Below, piece after piece: positions 18,301 through 26,237 of a DNA stretch of 64,000 nt (positions are counted from its first letter, which is position 1; every line of letters starts with the position of its first letter). The stretch comes from Bacillus massilioanorexius (GTDB taxonomy: Bacteria; Bacillota; Bacilli; Bacillales; DSM-1321), in the NCBI RefSeq assembly GCF_902374955.1, contig NZ_CABKRX010000087.1:62001-126000 (forward strand), given 5' to 3'. Under the pieces are notes generated by a model, which was not told where the DNA came from, made no database searches, and saw only the letters and a program-made list of their open reading frames with translations. The position numbers were made by a program, and so were the translations under genes.

Positions 18301-18896
18301 ACTGTGCCAATTCCGTAACTGAAAGCAGCCGAACAATCGACAATAAAATTTGTATGGACATCGTTTTCTCCATATTGGCTTAAATCAATCATCGAATATC
18401 GTTTATACGGAATCAGTTTTTTTCGATACAAAGCATCGATCAGAATCGTTAAGCTTCGCTTCTTGCCTGTACCGGCAGGCCCGGCCAATAATATCGTATT
18501 CTGAACTGCGCCCTTTTCTCTCGCAAAAAAAGCTGTTTTAAAAATAACGAGCAAATCATCTATATATCTCTCTTGAGAATATACGTTGCGATTCAGTTCA
18601 ATTTTAATATCATTGAAAATCGCATCTAATTCATCATTTGATTGATGTAAACCCAGGTTTTTGATGCCCTTTTTCGTATCTTGAATCACTTCTTGCATCG
18701 CACCCGTTGTTTGTGGCAAATTATGATTAGAACCTGAAAAATTAGGCGCCAAACCAGAAGAAAAAACAGCTCCTCCTTGATTCGTTTGAAGTGTCGCTGT
18801 TTGTTTTTGCTGATTGCCTTTGAAACCATGCGCCTTTATAAAATCAAACAATTGGACTTCCGGAAGAATTATCCGTAGCCATTTTTGAAAACTCAT
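15306..18896 (-). CDS. Large AAA+ protein with three tandem CbbX/SpoVK-like modules
   Basis: A 1196-residue protein. After a linker, an N-terminal ClpA-like AAA+ module (about 100-375) keeps GPAGTGKK (139-146), but its Walker B place reads VCFTGFEKA, so it probably does not hydrolyse ATP. Three CbbX/SpoVK-type modules follow. Each has Walker A GNPGTGKT (442-449, 710-717, 982-989) and Walker B FIDEAYTL or FIDEAYAL (503-510, 771-778, 1043-1050). Each also has the R-S-R-F-P or S-S-R-F-P segment and the NGR-L/F-V/A-RN sensor-2 region. Single-module relatives are SpoVK, Rubisco activase CbbX and EccA of type VII secretion. There is no membrane segment. The GC content is well above neighbouring genes. 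The target is unknown. Confidence 0.85.
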   Translation of the reverse strand: MSFQKWLRIILPEVQLFDFIKAHGFKGNQQKQTATLQTNQGGAVFSSGLAPNFSGSNHNLPQTTGAMQEVIQDTKKGIKNLGLHQSNDELDAIFNDIKIELNRNVYSQERYIDDLLVIFKTAFFAREKGAVQNTILLAGPAGTGKKRSLTILIDALYRKKLIPYKRYSMIDLSQYGENDVHTNFIVDCSAAFSYGIGTVCFTGFEKAQSEILSYVTKLFKDGYFRTSQGIVVSASDYFLLLYSDADAKGKVVNRQIPTSIAEKISPALLREIRSFAITSALDVDTLSSILYAQLTTAANRLYAQAQITIEFEAEVFIELAKRILPTKRYGEAIEELVEKEFFELLLNARARGELTSGDTIVIKMEQNDLLACSRKGNILLKSIPLVQEETLEDVLNELNSLIGLESVKTFIHELLKTVALQEKRKAQGVETAPMTLHMVFTGNPGTGKTTVARMISRILKAMGLLSQGQLVEVARQDLVGQYVGSTAPKTNEVIQQALDGVLFIDEAYTLSRNKHDSFGQEAIDTLVKGMEDHRDDTVVILAGYTNEMETFLKTNPGLRSRFPLIVEFPDYTPKDMLQMMELQAKQRDYTIDVAAHEGLLELFEVKQIPGRNDGGNGRLVRNLLEEAIRKQSVRIMESDSQASNMLVASDFGIGTKAAFNLEDAFSGIIGLDNVKSFVLTLEKQLLADRRRKEAGIQTKKEQTLNMVFAGNPGTGKTTIARLLASMLKSMGVLKKGHLVEVDRTQLVAEYVGQTAAKTTEVVESALGGVLFIDEAYTLVEEGQGGFGKEAIDTLVRLIENHRENLVVIIAGYTEEMKQFMKANPGLSSRFPLNIEFPDYTADQLAKMTDIQAHSKGFILDESVCTALKPYYEEKQIPGRNDSGNGRLVRNTLEEAIRNQAIRIVEHQDLPVEQLNVLTVEDFHVQPVKEVTNALNELASVIGMDEVKQFVRTLSAQVEIENMRKQLSLPSLGSQSLHMIFKGNPGTGKTMIARILAKRLKELGVIKLDHVVETDRSGLVAGYVGQTALKTKEVLESALGGVLFIDEAYALMGSANDFGQEAIDTIVKFMDDHRDNIIVILAGYGEDMERFLQSNAGLRSRFPNIIEFPDYSAKELMQISYQFLTKKGFHVSAEVEETLLSIFETGMKVENAGNGRFARNICEAAIRAHALRVSQIAQPTVEQLTTINQVDFEKAGN

Positions 18897-19015
18897 TTTC
18901 TCACCCTATCTCTACATTCATACTTATACACTAAAATACACAACTACATTTTACTATTCTATCATAAATGAATATTAAAACTTACCATACTATAACTTCC
19001 ATTAAAGTAAAAAAA

Positions 19016-19052
19016 AGGATAGAAGAGCACGTTGATTTAGCTCTTCTATCCT
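19016..19052 (-). terminator. Terminator of the kamA-yokU unit
   Basis: Perfect 13-bp stem AGGATAGAAGAGC/GCTCTTCTATCCT with an 11-base loop. On the minus strand eight T follow with one A. It lies 12 bases past the yokU stop. Confidence 0.9.
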
Positions 19053-19064
19053 CTTTAAATATAC

Positions 19065-19343
19065 TCACCCAAAATCAAAATAATTCCTCTTTAACAACTT
19101 CCGCTTCACCATCAATTGCTCATAGGTCAGAGACTTTTCAATATTCTTCGTATCAATTATGAACAAATGATTTTCGATTTCCTTCACGGTTGCATCACTT
19201 TGATAACGTGCTCCGCAATGCTCGCAGGAGAACGACGGCACATTGCGGATTTCAATCGCCTTCGTGCCGTCCGGCAGCTCCCAATAGACAGTATCCTTGA
19301 TTTGTGCCGGATTAGGCTGCTCACACCAATAGCAGACTTCCAT
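19065..19343 (-). CDS. yokU: YokU family zinc-finger protein
   Basis: A 92-residue protein with a YgiT-type zinc finger made of two Cys pairs: CYWC at residues 4-7 and CEHC at residues 40-43. A helical C-terminus follows (EQLMVKRKLLKRNYF). It begins one base after the kamA stop, so it is the second gene of the kamA operon. The same pairing exists in other bacilli, where YokU's role next to kamA is unknown. The gene is noticeably GC-richer than the kamR and yod genes upstream. Confidence 0.85.
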   Translation of the reverse strand: MEVCYWCEQPNPAQIKDTVYWELPDGTKAIEIRNVPSFSCEHCGARYQSDATVKEIENHLFIIDTKNIEKSLTYEQLMVKRKLLKRNYFDFG

Positions 19344-19345
19344 AC

Positions 19346-20749
19346 TTACTCATTCCCCTTCGCCAGTGAAGCAGCTTTCTTTTGCTCCGCCTGAAATTTC
19401 TTTTCTTTAAGCTCATCACGTTTGGCACGCTTATCCTTCAAAGAGGCATGTTCCGGATTGACCTCATATTGTTTTCGCTTATTAATCCGAGGCATGTTGC
19501 TCGGGACAAGATTCAGCTGCTCATCCTGCAGCAAGCCAGAGATGCCGGTTTCCTTTTTCTGCTGAGTTCCGTAAATACTTTCAAAATATTCATCTGCCAA
19601 CCCTGACGTGTAAGATTCCGGCTCTGGATACGTCGTAATGACTCCTTCGAAATTCCTTAGTACCGTTTTTGTCGGTGATTGCGACAATAAATAATTCGGC
19701 TGCAAGGAGATTTTTCCACCACCACCAGGAGCATCAACGACAAAAGTAGGACATGCATAACCAGAAGTATGTCCCCTCAAGCCTTCAATAATTTCCAAGC
19801 CTTTTGAAACTGGAGCACGAAAATGACTGATTCCTTCTGATAAATCACATTGGTAAATATAATAAGGACGAACGCGAATCTTCACTAAATCATGCACGAG
19901 CTTTTTCATAATTGGTACACTATCATTGATTCCTGCTAGAATGACAGATTGATTTCCTACAGGTACACCCGCGTTAGCCAACATCTCACAAGCTTCTTTA
20001 GATTCTTTCGTTACTTCTATACTTGTATTAAAATGTGTATTCAACCATACTGGATGGTATTTTTTTAATATATTACATAGATTTTCTGTAATTCTTTGCG
20101 GGAATACAACGGGTGCTCTAGTACCGATTCGGATAATTTCTACATGCGGTATAGAACGTAAATTTTTTAAAATATATTCTAAAATCGTATCGTTTATTAA
20201 TAATCCATCTCCACCAGAAAGTAATACATCTCGTACTTCTGGTGTGTCTCGTATATACTGAATAGCTTCATCTAATTGTTTTTTGGGCACACCCATCCCA
20301 ATCTGTCCAGAAAATCTTCTTCTTGTACAATAACGACAATACATCGAACACTGATTTGTCACCAAAAATAAAACGCGATCTGGATATCTATGAGTTAAAC
20401 CTGCAACAGGACTGTCTTCATCTTCATGCAGAGGATCTTCAAGGTCATATTGCGTTTTATATAATTCTTTTCCAATGGGTACTGACTGCATTCTAATTGG
20501 GCAACGAGCATCATCATGGTTCATTAACCAAGCATAGTAAGGCGTTATATTTAAAGGGATTGTTTTTGTTGAAATAAAAACTCCTTCTTCTTCCTCAGGA
20601 GTTAAATGAATGACTTGTTTTAGTTCATCTAACGTTCGAATTGTATGTGTAAGTTGCCAGAGCCAATCGTTCCATTGCTCTTCCGTAACATCTTTCCATA
20701 GTTCAATATCTTTCCAATGTCTTTTTGGTTTATATAAAAAATCCTTCAT
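19346..20749 (-). CDS. kamA: L-lysine 2,3-aminomutase
   Basis: A 467-residue radical-SAM, PLP-dependent enzyme that turns L-lysine into L-beta-lysine, the first step of this lysine breakdown route. The radical-SAM cluster motif CSMYCRYC places the three Cys at about 134, 138 and 141. The PLP Lys is in the glycine run APGGGGKI. I chose ATG 20749, which has GAGGAGG eight bases upstream; the frame extends to 20800 through the sigma-54 promoter and cannot start there. The C-terminal tail is a charged Lys/Glu stretch. Hand counts give 31 of 60 G+C at 19501-19560 but 17 of 60 at 19981-20040, so the gene is a compositional mosaic. Confidence 0.93.
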   Translation of the reverse strand: MKDFLYKPKRHWKDIELWKDVTEEQWNDWLWQLTHTIRTLDELKQVIHLTPEEEEGVFISTKTIPLNITPYYAWLMNHDDARCPIRMQSVPIGKELYKTQYDLEDPLHEDEDSPVAGLTHRYPDRVLFLVTNQCSMYCRYCTRRRFSGQIGMGVPKKQLDEAIQYIRDTPEVRDVLLSGGDGLLINDTILEYILKNLRSIPHVEIIRIGTRAPVVFPQRITENLCNILKKYHPVWLNTHFNTSIEVTKESKEACEMLANAGVPVGNQSVILAGINDSVPIMKKLVHDLVKIRVRPYYIYQCDLSEGISHFRAPVSKGLEIIEGLRGHTSGYACPTFVVDAPGGGGKISLQPNYLLSQSPTKTVLRNFEGVITTYPEPESYTSGLADEYFESIYGTQQKKETGISGLLQDEQLNLVPSNMPRINKRKQYEVNPEHASLKDKRAKRDELKEKKFQAEQKKAASLAKGNE

Positions 20750-20781
20750 GCATAATACCTCCTCGCTCTTTGCTAGGTAAT

Positions 20782-20800
20782 AATGCAAGTAATATGCCAA
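20782..20800 (-). promoter_or_regulatory. Sigma-54 promoter of kamA
   Basis: On the minus strand TTGGCATATTACTTGCATT has GG at -24 and GC at -12, with exactly ten bases between them. This fits the sigma-54 consensus TGGCAY-N5-TTGCW. Transcription would start near 20773, about 24 bases before the kamA ATG. The kamR activator gene lies immediately upstream. Confidence 0.88.
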
Positions 20801-20806
20801 AAAAAA

Positions 20807-20825
20807 TGAATCTTTTTAGGATTCA
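20807..20825 (-). terminator. Hairpin between kamR and the kamA promoter
   Basis: TGAATC and GATTCA arms with a seven-base loop. On the minus strand it is followed by ATTTTTTTT, so it can end the kamR transcript. It lies only six bases upstream of the -24 element, so it could also bind a regulator. Confidence 0.55.
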
Positions 20826-20856
20826 GTTTTTCTTTTAATCATTGATTTCTTATTCT

Positions 20857-22236
20857 TTATACATTTTTTAATTTATACTGTAAGGTTTGCCTTGGTATTT
20901 TCAATAGTTGTGCCGCTTTTAAAACATTACCACCCGTTTGCTCTAAAGCTTTGTTTAACAGTTCTTGTTCTCTTTTTTTCAAAGCCTCCCTAAGTGGCGG
21001 GATATCTTGTTCCATTAAAAAATTCGATGACTTTTGAAAAAAGACCGGTAATTCACTTTTTTTCAACCATACTGTTTCTGTAATATTCATCATATATTCA
21101 ATACAATGCTTTAATTCTCTTACATTTCCTGGCCATTGATGTTGGAGGAATAATTGTTCCACCTGATGCTCAACCCCTTGAATATTTAAAGATAAAGATT
21201 CGTTATACTGTTGAATAAAATGCTGGATAAGTAATAAAATATCATCCTTCCTCTCTCTGAGAGGAGGTAATTGAAAGCTTAAAACATTGAGGCGATAAAA
21301 CAAATCTAATCGAAGAAGATTTTCCTTTAAGGCATTCTCAGGATGAACATTCAGGGCTGCAATAACTCTAACATCTACTCCTACACTTTTCGTTTCACCT
21401 ACTCTCCTTACTACACCATCTTCTATTACGCGTAGTAACTTCGTTTGTAATGCAGGACTTAATGATTGAATTTCATCTAAAAATAACGTTCCTTTATTAG
21501 CTAATTCAAATAATCCAGGTCTATCTACCGCGCCTGTATAGCTTCCTCTTGCAGTACCAAATATGATACTTTCTAATAATGATTCTGGAAGTGCTGCACA
21601 ATTTTGGACAATAAATGGTTGCTCACGACGTGGAGAAGCATTATGTATACCTTGAACAAATAATTCTTTTCCTGTGCCACTCTCACCATATACCAAGATT
21701 GAAGAAGAAGATTTAGCTGCTTTTTTACCTCTAACAATAATGTCTTTGAAAGCTTGATTTCCCGTAATTAAATCCTCAAACCGATAAACAGCACCTAAAG
21801 CTCGCTTTTTTCGATTTACTACAGTTGAATGTGCCTTCTCTAAATCAATTAATCTTTCCGATAGCTTTCTCAGTTTCGTATAATCCTTTGCGACTTCAAC
21901 CGCTCCGATCAGTCTTTCATTCACATAAATGGGGAGAGTGGTATTGATTGTATCAATTTTTACTCCATGTAAATTCACATAAGATTGACTACGATTATAA
22001 ATTGCTTTTTCACTTTGAATGACTTGAAGTAAGGTACTTGTCTTCTTTGTTAGCGAGGGGAAAACATCTAAAACATGTCTTCCAATTACCTCTTGGACAC
22101 GCATCCCATCAAGTGAAGCCGCTATTGAATTGTAAAATATAGTCATCCCGTCCAAATCTATTACATGTATGCCCTCATCAATGACCTTCAATATAGACTC
22201 CATTATTTCTTTCGTTACTATTTCTTTTTCAACCAC
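20857..22236 (-). CDS. kamR: Sigma-54-dependent activator of lysine catabolism (KamR/RocR-like)
   Basis: A 459-residue enhancer-binding protein. A PAS-like sensor (about 12-120) is followed by the AAA+ domain (about 152-385), with Walker A GESGTGKE (184-191) and Walker B LFLDEIQ (251-257). The sigma-54 contact loop reads GSYTGA (231-236) rather than GAFTGA. The C-terminal Fis-type helix-turn-helix (about 432-458) includes GGNVLKAAQLLKI. It resembles RocR; in the B. cereus group the kamA-linked activator is called KamR. The sigma-54 promoter 60 bases after its stop is its obvious target. The signal sensed by the PAS domain is not known from sequence. Confidence 0.87.
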   Translation of the reverse strand: MVEKEIVTKEIMESILKVIDEGIHVIDLDGMTIFYNSIAASLDGMRVQEVIGRHVLDVFPSLTKKTSTLLQVIQSEKAIYNRSQSYVNLHGVKIDTINTTLPIYVNERLIGAVEVAKDYTKLRKLSERLIDLEKAHSTVVNRKKRALGAVYRFEDLITGNQAFKDIIVRGKKAAKSSSSILVYGESGTGKELFVQGIHNASPRREQPFIVQNCAALPESLLESIIFGTARGSYTGAVDRPGLFELANKGTLFLDEIQSLSPALQTKLLRVIEDGVVRRVGETKSVGVDVRVIAALNVHPENALKENLLRLDLFYRLNVLSFQLPPLRERKDDILLLIQHFIQQYNESLSLNIQGVEHQVEQLFLQHQWPGNVRELKHCIEYMMNITETVWLKKSELPVFFQKSSNFLMEQDIPPLREALKKREQELLNKALEQTGGNVLKAAQLLKIPRQTLQYKLKNV

Positions 22237-22285
22237 TTTTTCACTTCCTTTATCAGGTTTAGTTACTATATGTATATGAATCAGG

Positions 22286-22317
22286 GCTGAATTATTTACT
22301 ACTTTTGCTGAATTATT
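22286..22317 (-). promoter_or_regulatory. Paired direct repeats upstream of kamR
   Basis: GCTGAATTATT occurs at 22286-22296 and again at 22307-22317. The 21-base period is two helical turns. It lies 50-80 bases before the kamR start. The layout suits a dimeric regulator such as KamR itself, but no sigma-54 promoter is seen beside it. Confidence 0.45.
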
Positions 22318-22374
22318 GGCATTTCATTTATAACAAGAATGATTTCTATAAGATTGTTGCTTTCGTCTAAGTTC

Positions 22375-22510
22375 AGTGATAAAAAAGGGAGATTGGAACG
22401 TAAGATTCGATCCTCCTCCAAGACAGGTATGCCTCCTGAAATGGTATTCAACTTAGCCTATATTCACTACCTTGTTGATTGAAAACAAAGTATGTGAAAA
22501 TAGCCAATAA
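22375..22510 (-). repeat. Dispersed repeat, reverse copy
   Basis: GGAACGTAAGATTCGATCCT parallels the reverse complement of the right half of the 13348 copy (GGAACGTAAGGTGTGAGACT). GACAGGT follows in both, and the end GAAAACAAAGTATGTGAAAA parallels AACAAAGTTTATGATAACAG. It fills much of the 500-base gap between yodP and kamR; the rest of the gap shows no gene. Confidence 0.5.
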
Positions 22511-22735
22511 CATAGGCGCATCTTCTGCTATCACAACACACCTTTTTCAAGCCTCAAAAAAGTAACTTAATCAAAAAAAGGTCCCTTTTCTTTTCGACAA
22601 TCATTTTAGGTCAAAAGACAACTTGTACAAAAAGAAAAGCACCTTCTAGCCATGTCGTTATAAAGGTCAAGGCTAACAAGGCACTTTTACTCTCCTTGTG
22701 CTGAATATTCATCTTTTGTTGCCGGTTTTTCGGCG

Positions 22736-23581
22736 TTAAATATTTTTAACCCAAACATTCATATCTTCAATATCCTCATAAATATAACAGTTATTGGCTA
22801 ATCTACCTCTATACTCATAGCCTAAGCGATAAAAAGCTGCATTCATTCCGTACGAACGAGCTCTAGCAATAGAATACAAACAAAAGATTTTCTTTTTATG
22901 TAACTCTTTTTCAATATGAGCAATTAAAATTTGCATTAAGCCAAACTGCCTATATTCGGGCAAGGTAGCACAATCTGTTATTTCAGCATTATGATACGTA
23001 TCGTTCATCTCGGCACAAACTGAACTCATTATCTTACCGTTATGCCAAAATCCCATATATACACTTCCACTCCTCATACACTTTTTTATATATTCTGGAT
23101 TATTTAATGGAACAGGATATATTTTAAATACAGAACTATATAATTCTGCTAAATAATCTGCATCTGTTTCATCACATATTTTTAATGTGTATTGATCAAT
23201 GGAGGCTTTTGGTTTTTGCTTTTCTTTATTGTTATATATATTTTCAAGTAAATAATCTTCTTCAGCCCAATAATCACTTTTGCGGCGATCTGATGTGTAG
23301 TACTTGCAAAAGAAATACATATCGCTACCTAAATAATATTTATCAACCTTAGCCTCTAGAACAAAGTTTCTGGATAATAAAGTTTGAAAGTCTTCTTGTC
23401 TAGCCTTAAAAATTAATTTTTCGCAATTGCTTGCAACAACATGTTCTTCAGCTGAATTTAACACACTGTCAATATTTCCATAATATTCATCTATTCTTAT
23501 TCGTTTATTATAATCATCTCTTGCTAATGTGTATGTGCAATCGTCTAAATCTTCATAAATGGAATAAGGTAATTGATTCAT
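22736..23581 (-). CDS. yodP: Beta-lysine N6-acetyltransferase (AblB/YodP)
   Basis: A 281-residue protein with a C-terminal GNAT fold (about 130-275). The acetyl-CoA loop region reads EYRQFGLMQILIAHIEKEL, and a C-terminal NAAFYRLGYEYRGRL closes the fold. The N-terminal 120 residues are the family-specific extension seen in AblB proteins. It acetylates beta-lysine made by KamA. ATG 23581 follows a GAGTGG site; the codon before it is TTG. It is the last gene of the yodTSRQP run, 15 bases from yodQ. Confidence 0.85.
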   Translation of the reverse strand: MNQLPYSIYEDLDDCTYTLARDDYNKRIRIDEYYGNIDSVLNSAEEHVVASNCEKLIFKARQEDFQTLLSRNFVLEAKVDKYYLGSDMYFFCKYYTSDRRKSDYWAEEDYLLENIYNNKEKQKPKASIDQYTLKICDETDADYLAELYSSVFKIYPVPLNNPEYIKKCMRSGSVYMGFWHNGKIMSSVCAEMNDTYHNAEITDCATLPEYRQFGLMQILIAHIEKELHKKKIFCLYSIARARSYGMNAAFYRLGYEYRGRLANNCYIYEDIEDMNVWVKNI

Positions 23582-23596
23582 CAAACCACTCTTTCA

Positions 23597-24877
23597 TTAT
23601 TTAATAGTTTCATCAACTCCACACCAATCGATTAATGTACAAGCAATAATTTCAGCAGTTTTTACAATTGAGGCAATTTCAATATATTCATTACAATCAT
23701 GCGCTTTTTCCGTAGTACCAGGTCCGAATACCATTACCGGAATATTCCCAACTGTCGATAAAATACCTCCATCTGTTCCCCAGGGAGAAGCCTCAATAAC
23801 AGCTTCTTTATGTTCAATAGCTTGATAGTTTTGTAAAATAGTTTGCATAAAAGGATGATTCACATCCATTTTACCTGGTAACCAACGTGCCCCAAACCAC
23901 TCAAATTCAATTGGTTTTTGTTTAAACCAACTATTCGTTTGATTGATTCTGTCAATTATTTCTTCCATTTCTAACATCGCTTCTTCGACACTTTCATACG
24001 GAGAGACGCCATATCTCCCTTCTAAAACCGTCAAATCTGGAACAGAAGAAGGCCAGTTTCCACTTCGGCATGTGCCTATATTTATTGGGACTGGTATCGA
24101 AATATTTCTATACAACGGTTTATCTAGTAAGCTTTGATTTCGAGTTGTTTCTAGTTCCTTTATTTGTTCTATAACAAAATACGATAAATCCAAACTACTT
24201 ACTCCTTCATAACGAGTTCCTCCGTGTGCCTGTTTTCCTTTTATACGTAGACGAAACCATAAGGAACCTTGTTGATGAGGGAAAAATTTCATACTTGTTG
24301 GTTCTGGAATTAATGCAGCATCTGCTTTGTATCCTCTTAACACGGTTGCTAATGTTCCAGCTCCGCCACTTTCCTCCTCTATTACACTTTGAAAAATAAT
24401 ATCTCCTTTTAATTGTATATCATTCTTTATAATCGATTCTATCGCTAATAAAAGTGCAACGTTTCCCCCCTTCATATCTGTTGTACCACGCCCATAAATT
24501 TTCCCATTTTTTTCGTAGCCACTGTATGGAGATTGGTCCCAATCTTCCACATTTCCTTCAGGTACAACATCAATGTGTCCATTGAGAATAATTGATTTTC
24601 CTTCTCCACTCCCTTTTAAGACAGCAACTAAATTAGGATTTCCCGAAAAATCACTTCGATCGCAATGAAAATATGGATGATGCTTTATTTCTGGATTCTC
24701 GTCGATATCCCATAAATCAATCTCCAAACCTAATTGTCGACACTTCTCAACAACAATCGCTTGAGCCTTTCCCTCATTTCCTCGAACAGATCGCTGCTGA
24801 ACCATTTTCTTTAATAAGGTGGTAGCTTTATATTCATGAGTTCTAATCCAATTTCGAACGATATTTTTAACCGTCAT
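23597..24877 (-). CDS. yodQ: M20 family deacetylase (YodQ, ArgE/DapE-like)
   Basis: A 426-residue zinc-dependent amidohydrolase. Metal ligands are visible in LNGHIDVVPEG, YGRGTTDMKGG and IEEESGG, with a C-terminal His in EKAHDCNEY. The dimerisation domain lies about 195-310. In the proposed pathway it removes an acyl group from a lysine-derived intermediate. That step is inferred for the family and has not been settled by sequence. It is preceded by AGAGAAGC and lies 14 bases after yodR. Confidence 0.83.
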   Translation of the reverse strand: MTVKNIVRNWIRTHEYKATTLLKKMVQQRSVRGNEGKAQAIVVEKCRQLGLEIDLWDIDENPEIKHHPYFHCDRSDFSGNPNLVAVLKGSGEGKSIILNGHIDVVPEGNVEDWDQSPYSGYEKNGKIYGRGTTDMKGGNVALLLAIESIIKNDIQLKGDIIFQSVIEEESGGAGTLATVLRGYKADAALIPEPTSMKFFPHQQGSLWFRLRIKGKQAHGGTRYEGVSSLDLSYFVIEQIKELETTRNQSLLDKPLYRNISIPVPINIGTCRSGNWPSSVPDLTVLEGRYGVSPYESVEEAMLEMEEIIDRINQTNSWFKQKPIEFEWFGARWLPGKMDVNHPFMQTILQNYQAIEHKEAVIEASPWGTDGGILSTVGNIPVMVFGPGTTEKAHDCNEYIEIASIVKTAEIIACTLIDWCGVDETIK

Positions 24878-24891
24878 AGGCTTCTCTCCAT

Positions 24892-25551
24892 TTATATAAA
24901 TTGTAATGTTTCACTTACATTAAAAGTAGCATCAGTCTTCATTTCAATATCAGTTACGCTATATGGATGAAAGATTTCCTCTAAATACAGCTGTTCATCT
25001 ACAATTCGAAATACTCCCATTTCGGTAATAATCATATGTACACAACCTGATGCAGTTAATGGTAAATCACAGCATTTCACAATTTTAGAACTGCCATTTT
25101 TATTACAATGATTCATTGTAACTATCACTTTCTTGGCACAGCTTGCTAGTTCCATAGCTCCCCCCATACCAGGAACTTTTTTACCAGGAACAATCCAATT
25201 TGCTAAATCTCCTTTTTCACTCACTTGTAGAGCACCCAATACCGTTATATCGATTTTTCCTTTGCGTATCATACTAAATGCATAGGCGCTATCAAAGTAA
25301 CTTCCACCCTCTCTTAAAGTAATTGGAAAGCCTCCTGCATTGCATAAATTTTCATCTTCTTGACCGCTTTCAGGTGTACCAGCAATTCCAAGTATGCCAT
25401 TTTCTGCTTGAAAAAAAACTTTCTCCTTACTAGTCACAAAATTTGGTATTAATGATGGAATGCCAATTCCTAAATTTACAATCTTGCCTGGAACTATTTC
25501 TTGTGCTGCTCTAACGGCAATTTTCATTCGATTATCTATTCCCATGCCCAT
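24892..25551 (-). CDS. yodR: Acyl-CoA transferase subunit B (YodR)
   Basis: A 219-residue subunit of a 3-oxoacid CoA-transferase. The catalytic Glu motif is QAENGILGI. VNLGIGIPSLIPNF near the start and GKKVPGMGGAMEL in the middle are also family signatures. The subunit pairs with YodS; the two genes overlap by 16 bases, as in related CoA-transferases. The ATG at 25551 is chosen over a TTG at 25557 because GGGGTGA is then properly spaced. It is expected to act on the 3-keto acid from beta-lysine. Confidence 0.85.
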   Translation of the reverse strand: MGMGIDNRMKIAVRAAQEIVPGKIVNLGIGIPSLIPNFVTSKEKVFFQAENGILGIAGTPESGQEDENLCNAGGFPITLREGGSYFDSAYAFSMIRKGKIDITVLGALQVSEKGDLANWIVPGKKVPGMGGAMELASCAKKVIVTMNHCNKNGSSKIVKCCDLPLTASGCVHMIITEMGVFRIVDEQLYLEEIFHPYSVTDIEMKTDATFNVSETLQFI

Positions 25552-26228
25552 TTCCAATTCACCCCGTTCGATTGGACAATATAATCAATATAGACTCCTG
25601 GAGTAATGATTTCTTCAGCATGTAAAGCGCCTAAAGGAACAATATGTTCTGCTTCTACAATCGTCAAATCTCCAGCCATAGCGATAAGTGGATTCGTATT
25701 CCGTGCACTTTTATCAAAAATAAGATTGCCAAATTCATCTGCGGCTTTTGCAAAAATAATAGAAACGTCAGCTGTTAGACTCGTTTCTAGTAGGTACTCC
25801 TCTTCATTTACAGTGATAGTTTGTTTATCCAATCTTACAGCTTCATGGTTGACACCAATATTAGATAAAAATCCTTTAATCCCTGAACCTCCCGCTCTAA
25901 TACGCTCCATTAATATACCTTGAGGTGAAAACTCAATATCCAATTCCTTATTTGTCATTTGTAATCCTGCATTTGGATTTGAACCGATATGAGATACAAT
26001 CAGCTTTTTTGCTCTTTTACCAGTAACAAGTTTTCCAATACCTATTTGAGGAAAACCGGTATCATTTCCAATTAAGGTTAATTCTTTAATTTCAAGAGAA
26101 TATATATAATCGATTAATGTAGGCGGAGAACCTATTCCTCCAAATCCCCCAAACATTATAGACATTTCATCACGAAATAAGTCACGAAGAGAATCAATGG
26201 AGACAATTTTATTGAATAAATTTTTCAT
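25536..26228 (-). CDS. yodS: Acyl-CoA transferase subunit A (YodS)
   Basis: A 230-residue CoA-transferase alpha subunit with the glycine-rich CoA-binding turn MFGGFGGIGSP (about 25-35) and the FSPQGILMERIRAGGSG segment (about 93-110). It overlaps yodR. AGGAGG precedes the ATG, ten bases after yodT. With YodR it should move CoA between an acyl-CoA and the C6 keto acid of lysine breakdown. Confidence 0.85.
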   Translation of the reverse strand: MKNLFNKIVSIDSLRDLFRDEMSIMFGGFGGIGSPPTLIDYIYSLEIKELTLIGNDTGFPQIGIGKLVTGKRAKKLIVSHIGSNPNAGLQMTNKELDIEFSPQGILMERIRAGGSGIKGFLSNIGVNHEAVRLDKQTITVNEEEYLLETSLTADVSIIFAKAADEFGNLIFDKSARNTNPLIAMAGDLTIVEAEHIVPLGALHAEEIITPGVYIDYIVQSNGVNWKWAWE

Positions 26229-26237
26229 ATAATCCTC

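Noticed and set aside
14248..18896. Idea that the AAA+ cluster is a type VII secretion locus
   Set aside because: EccA-like modules are present, but there is no WXG100 protein, FtsK/SpoIIIE ATPase or YukD-like gene in the window.
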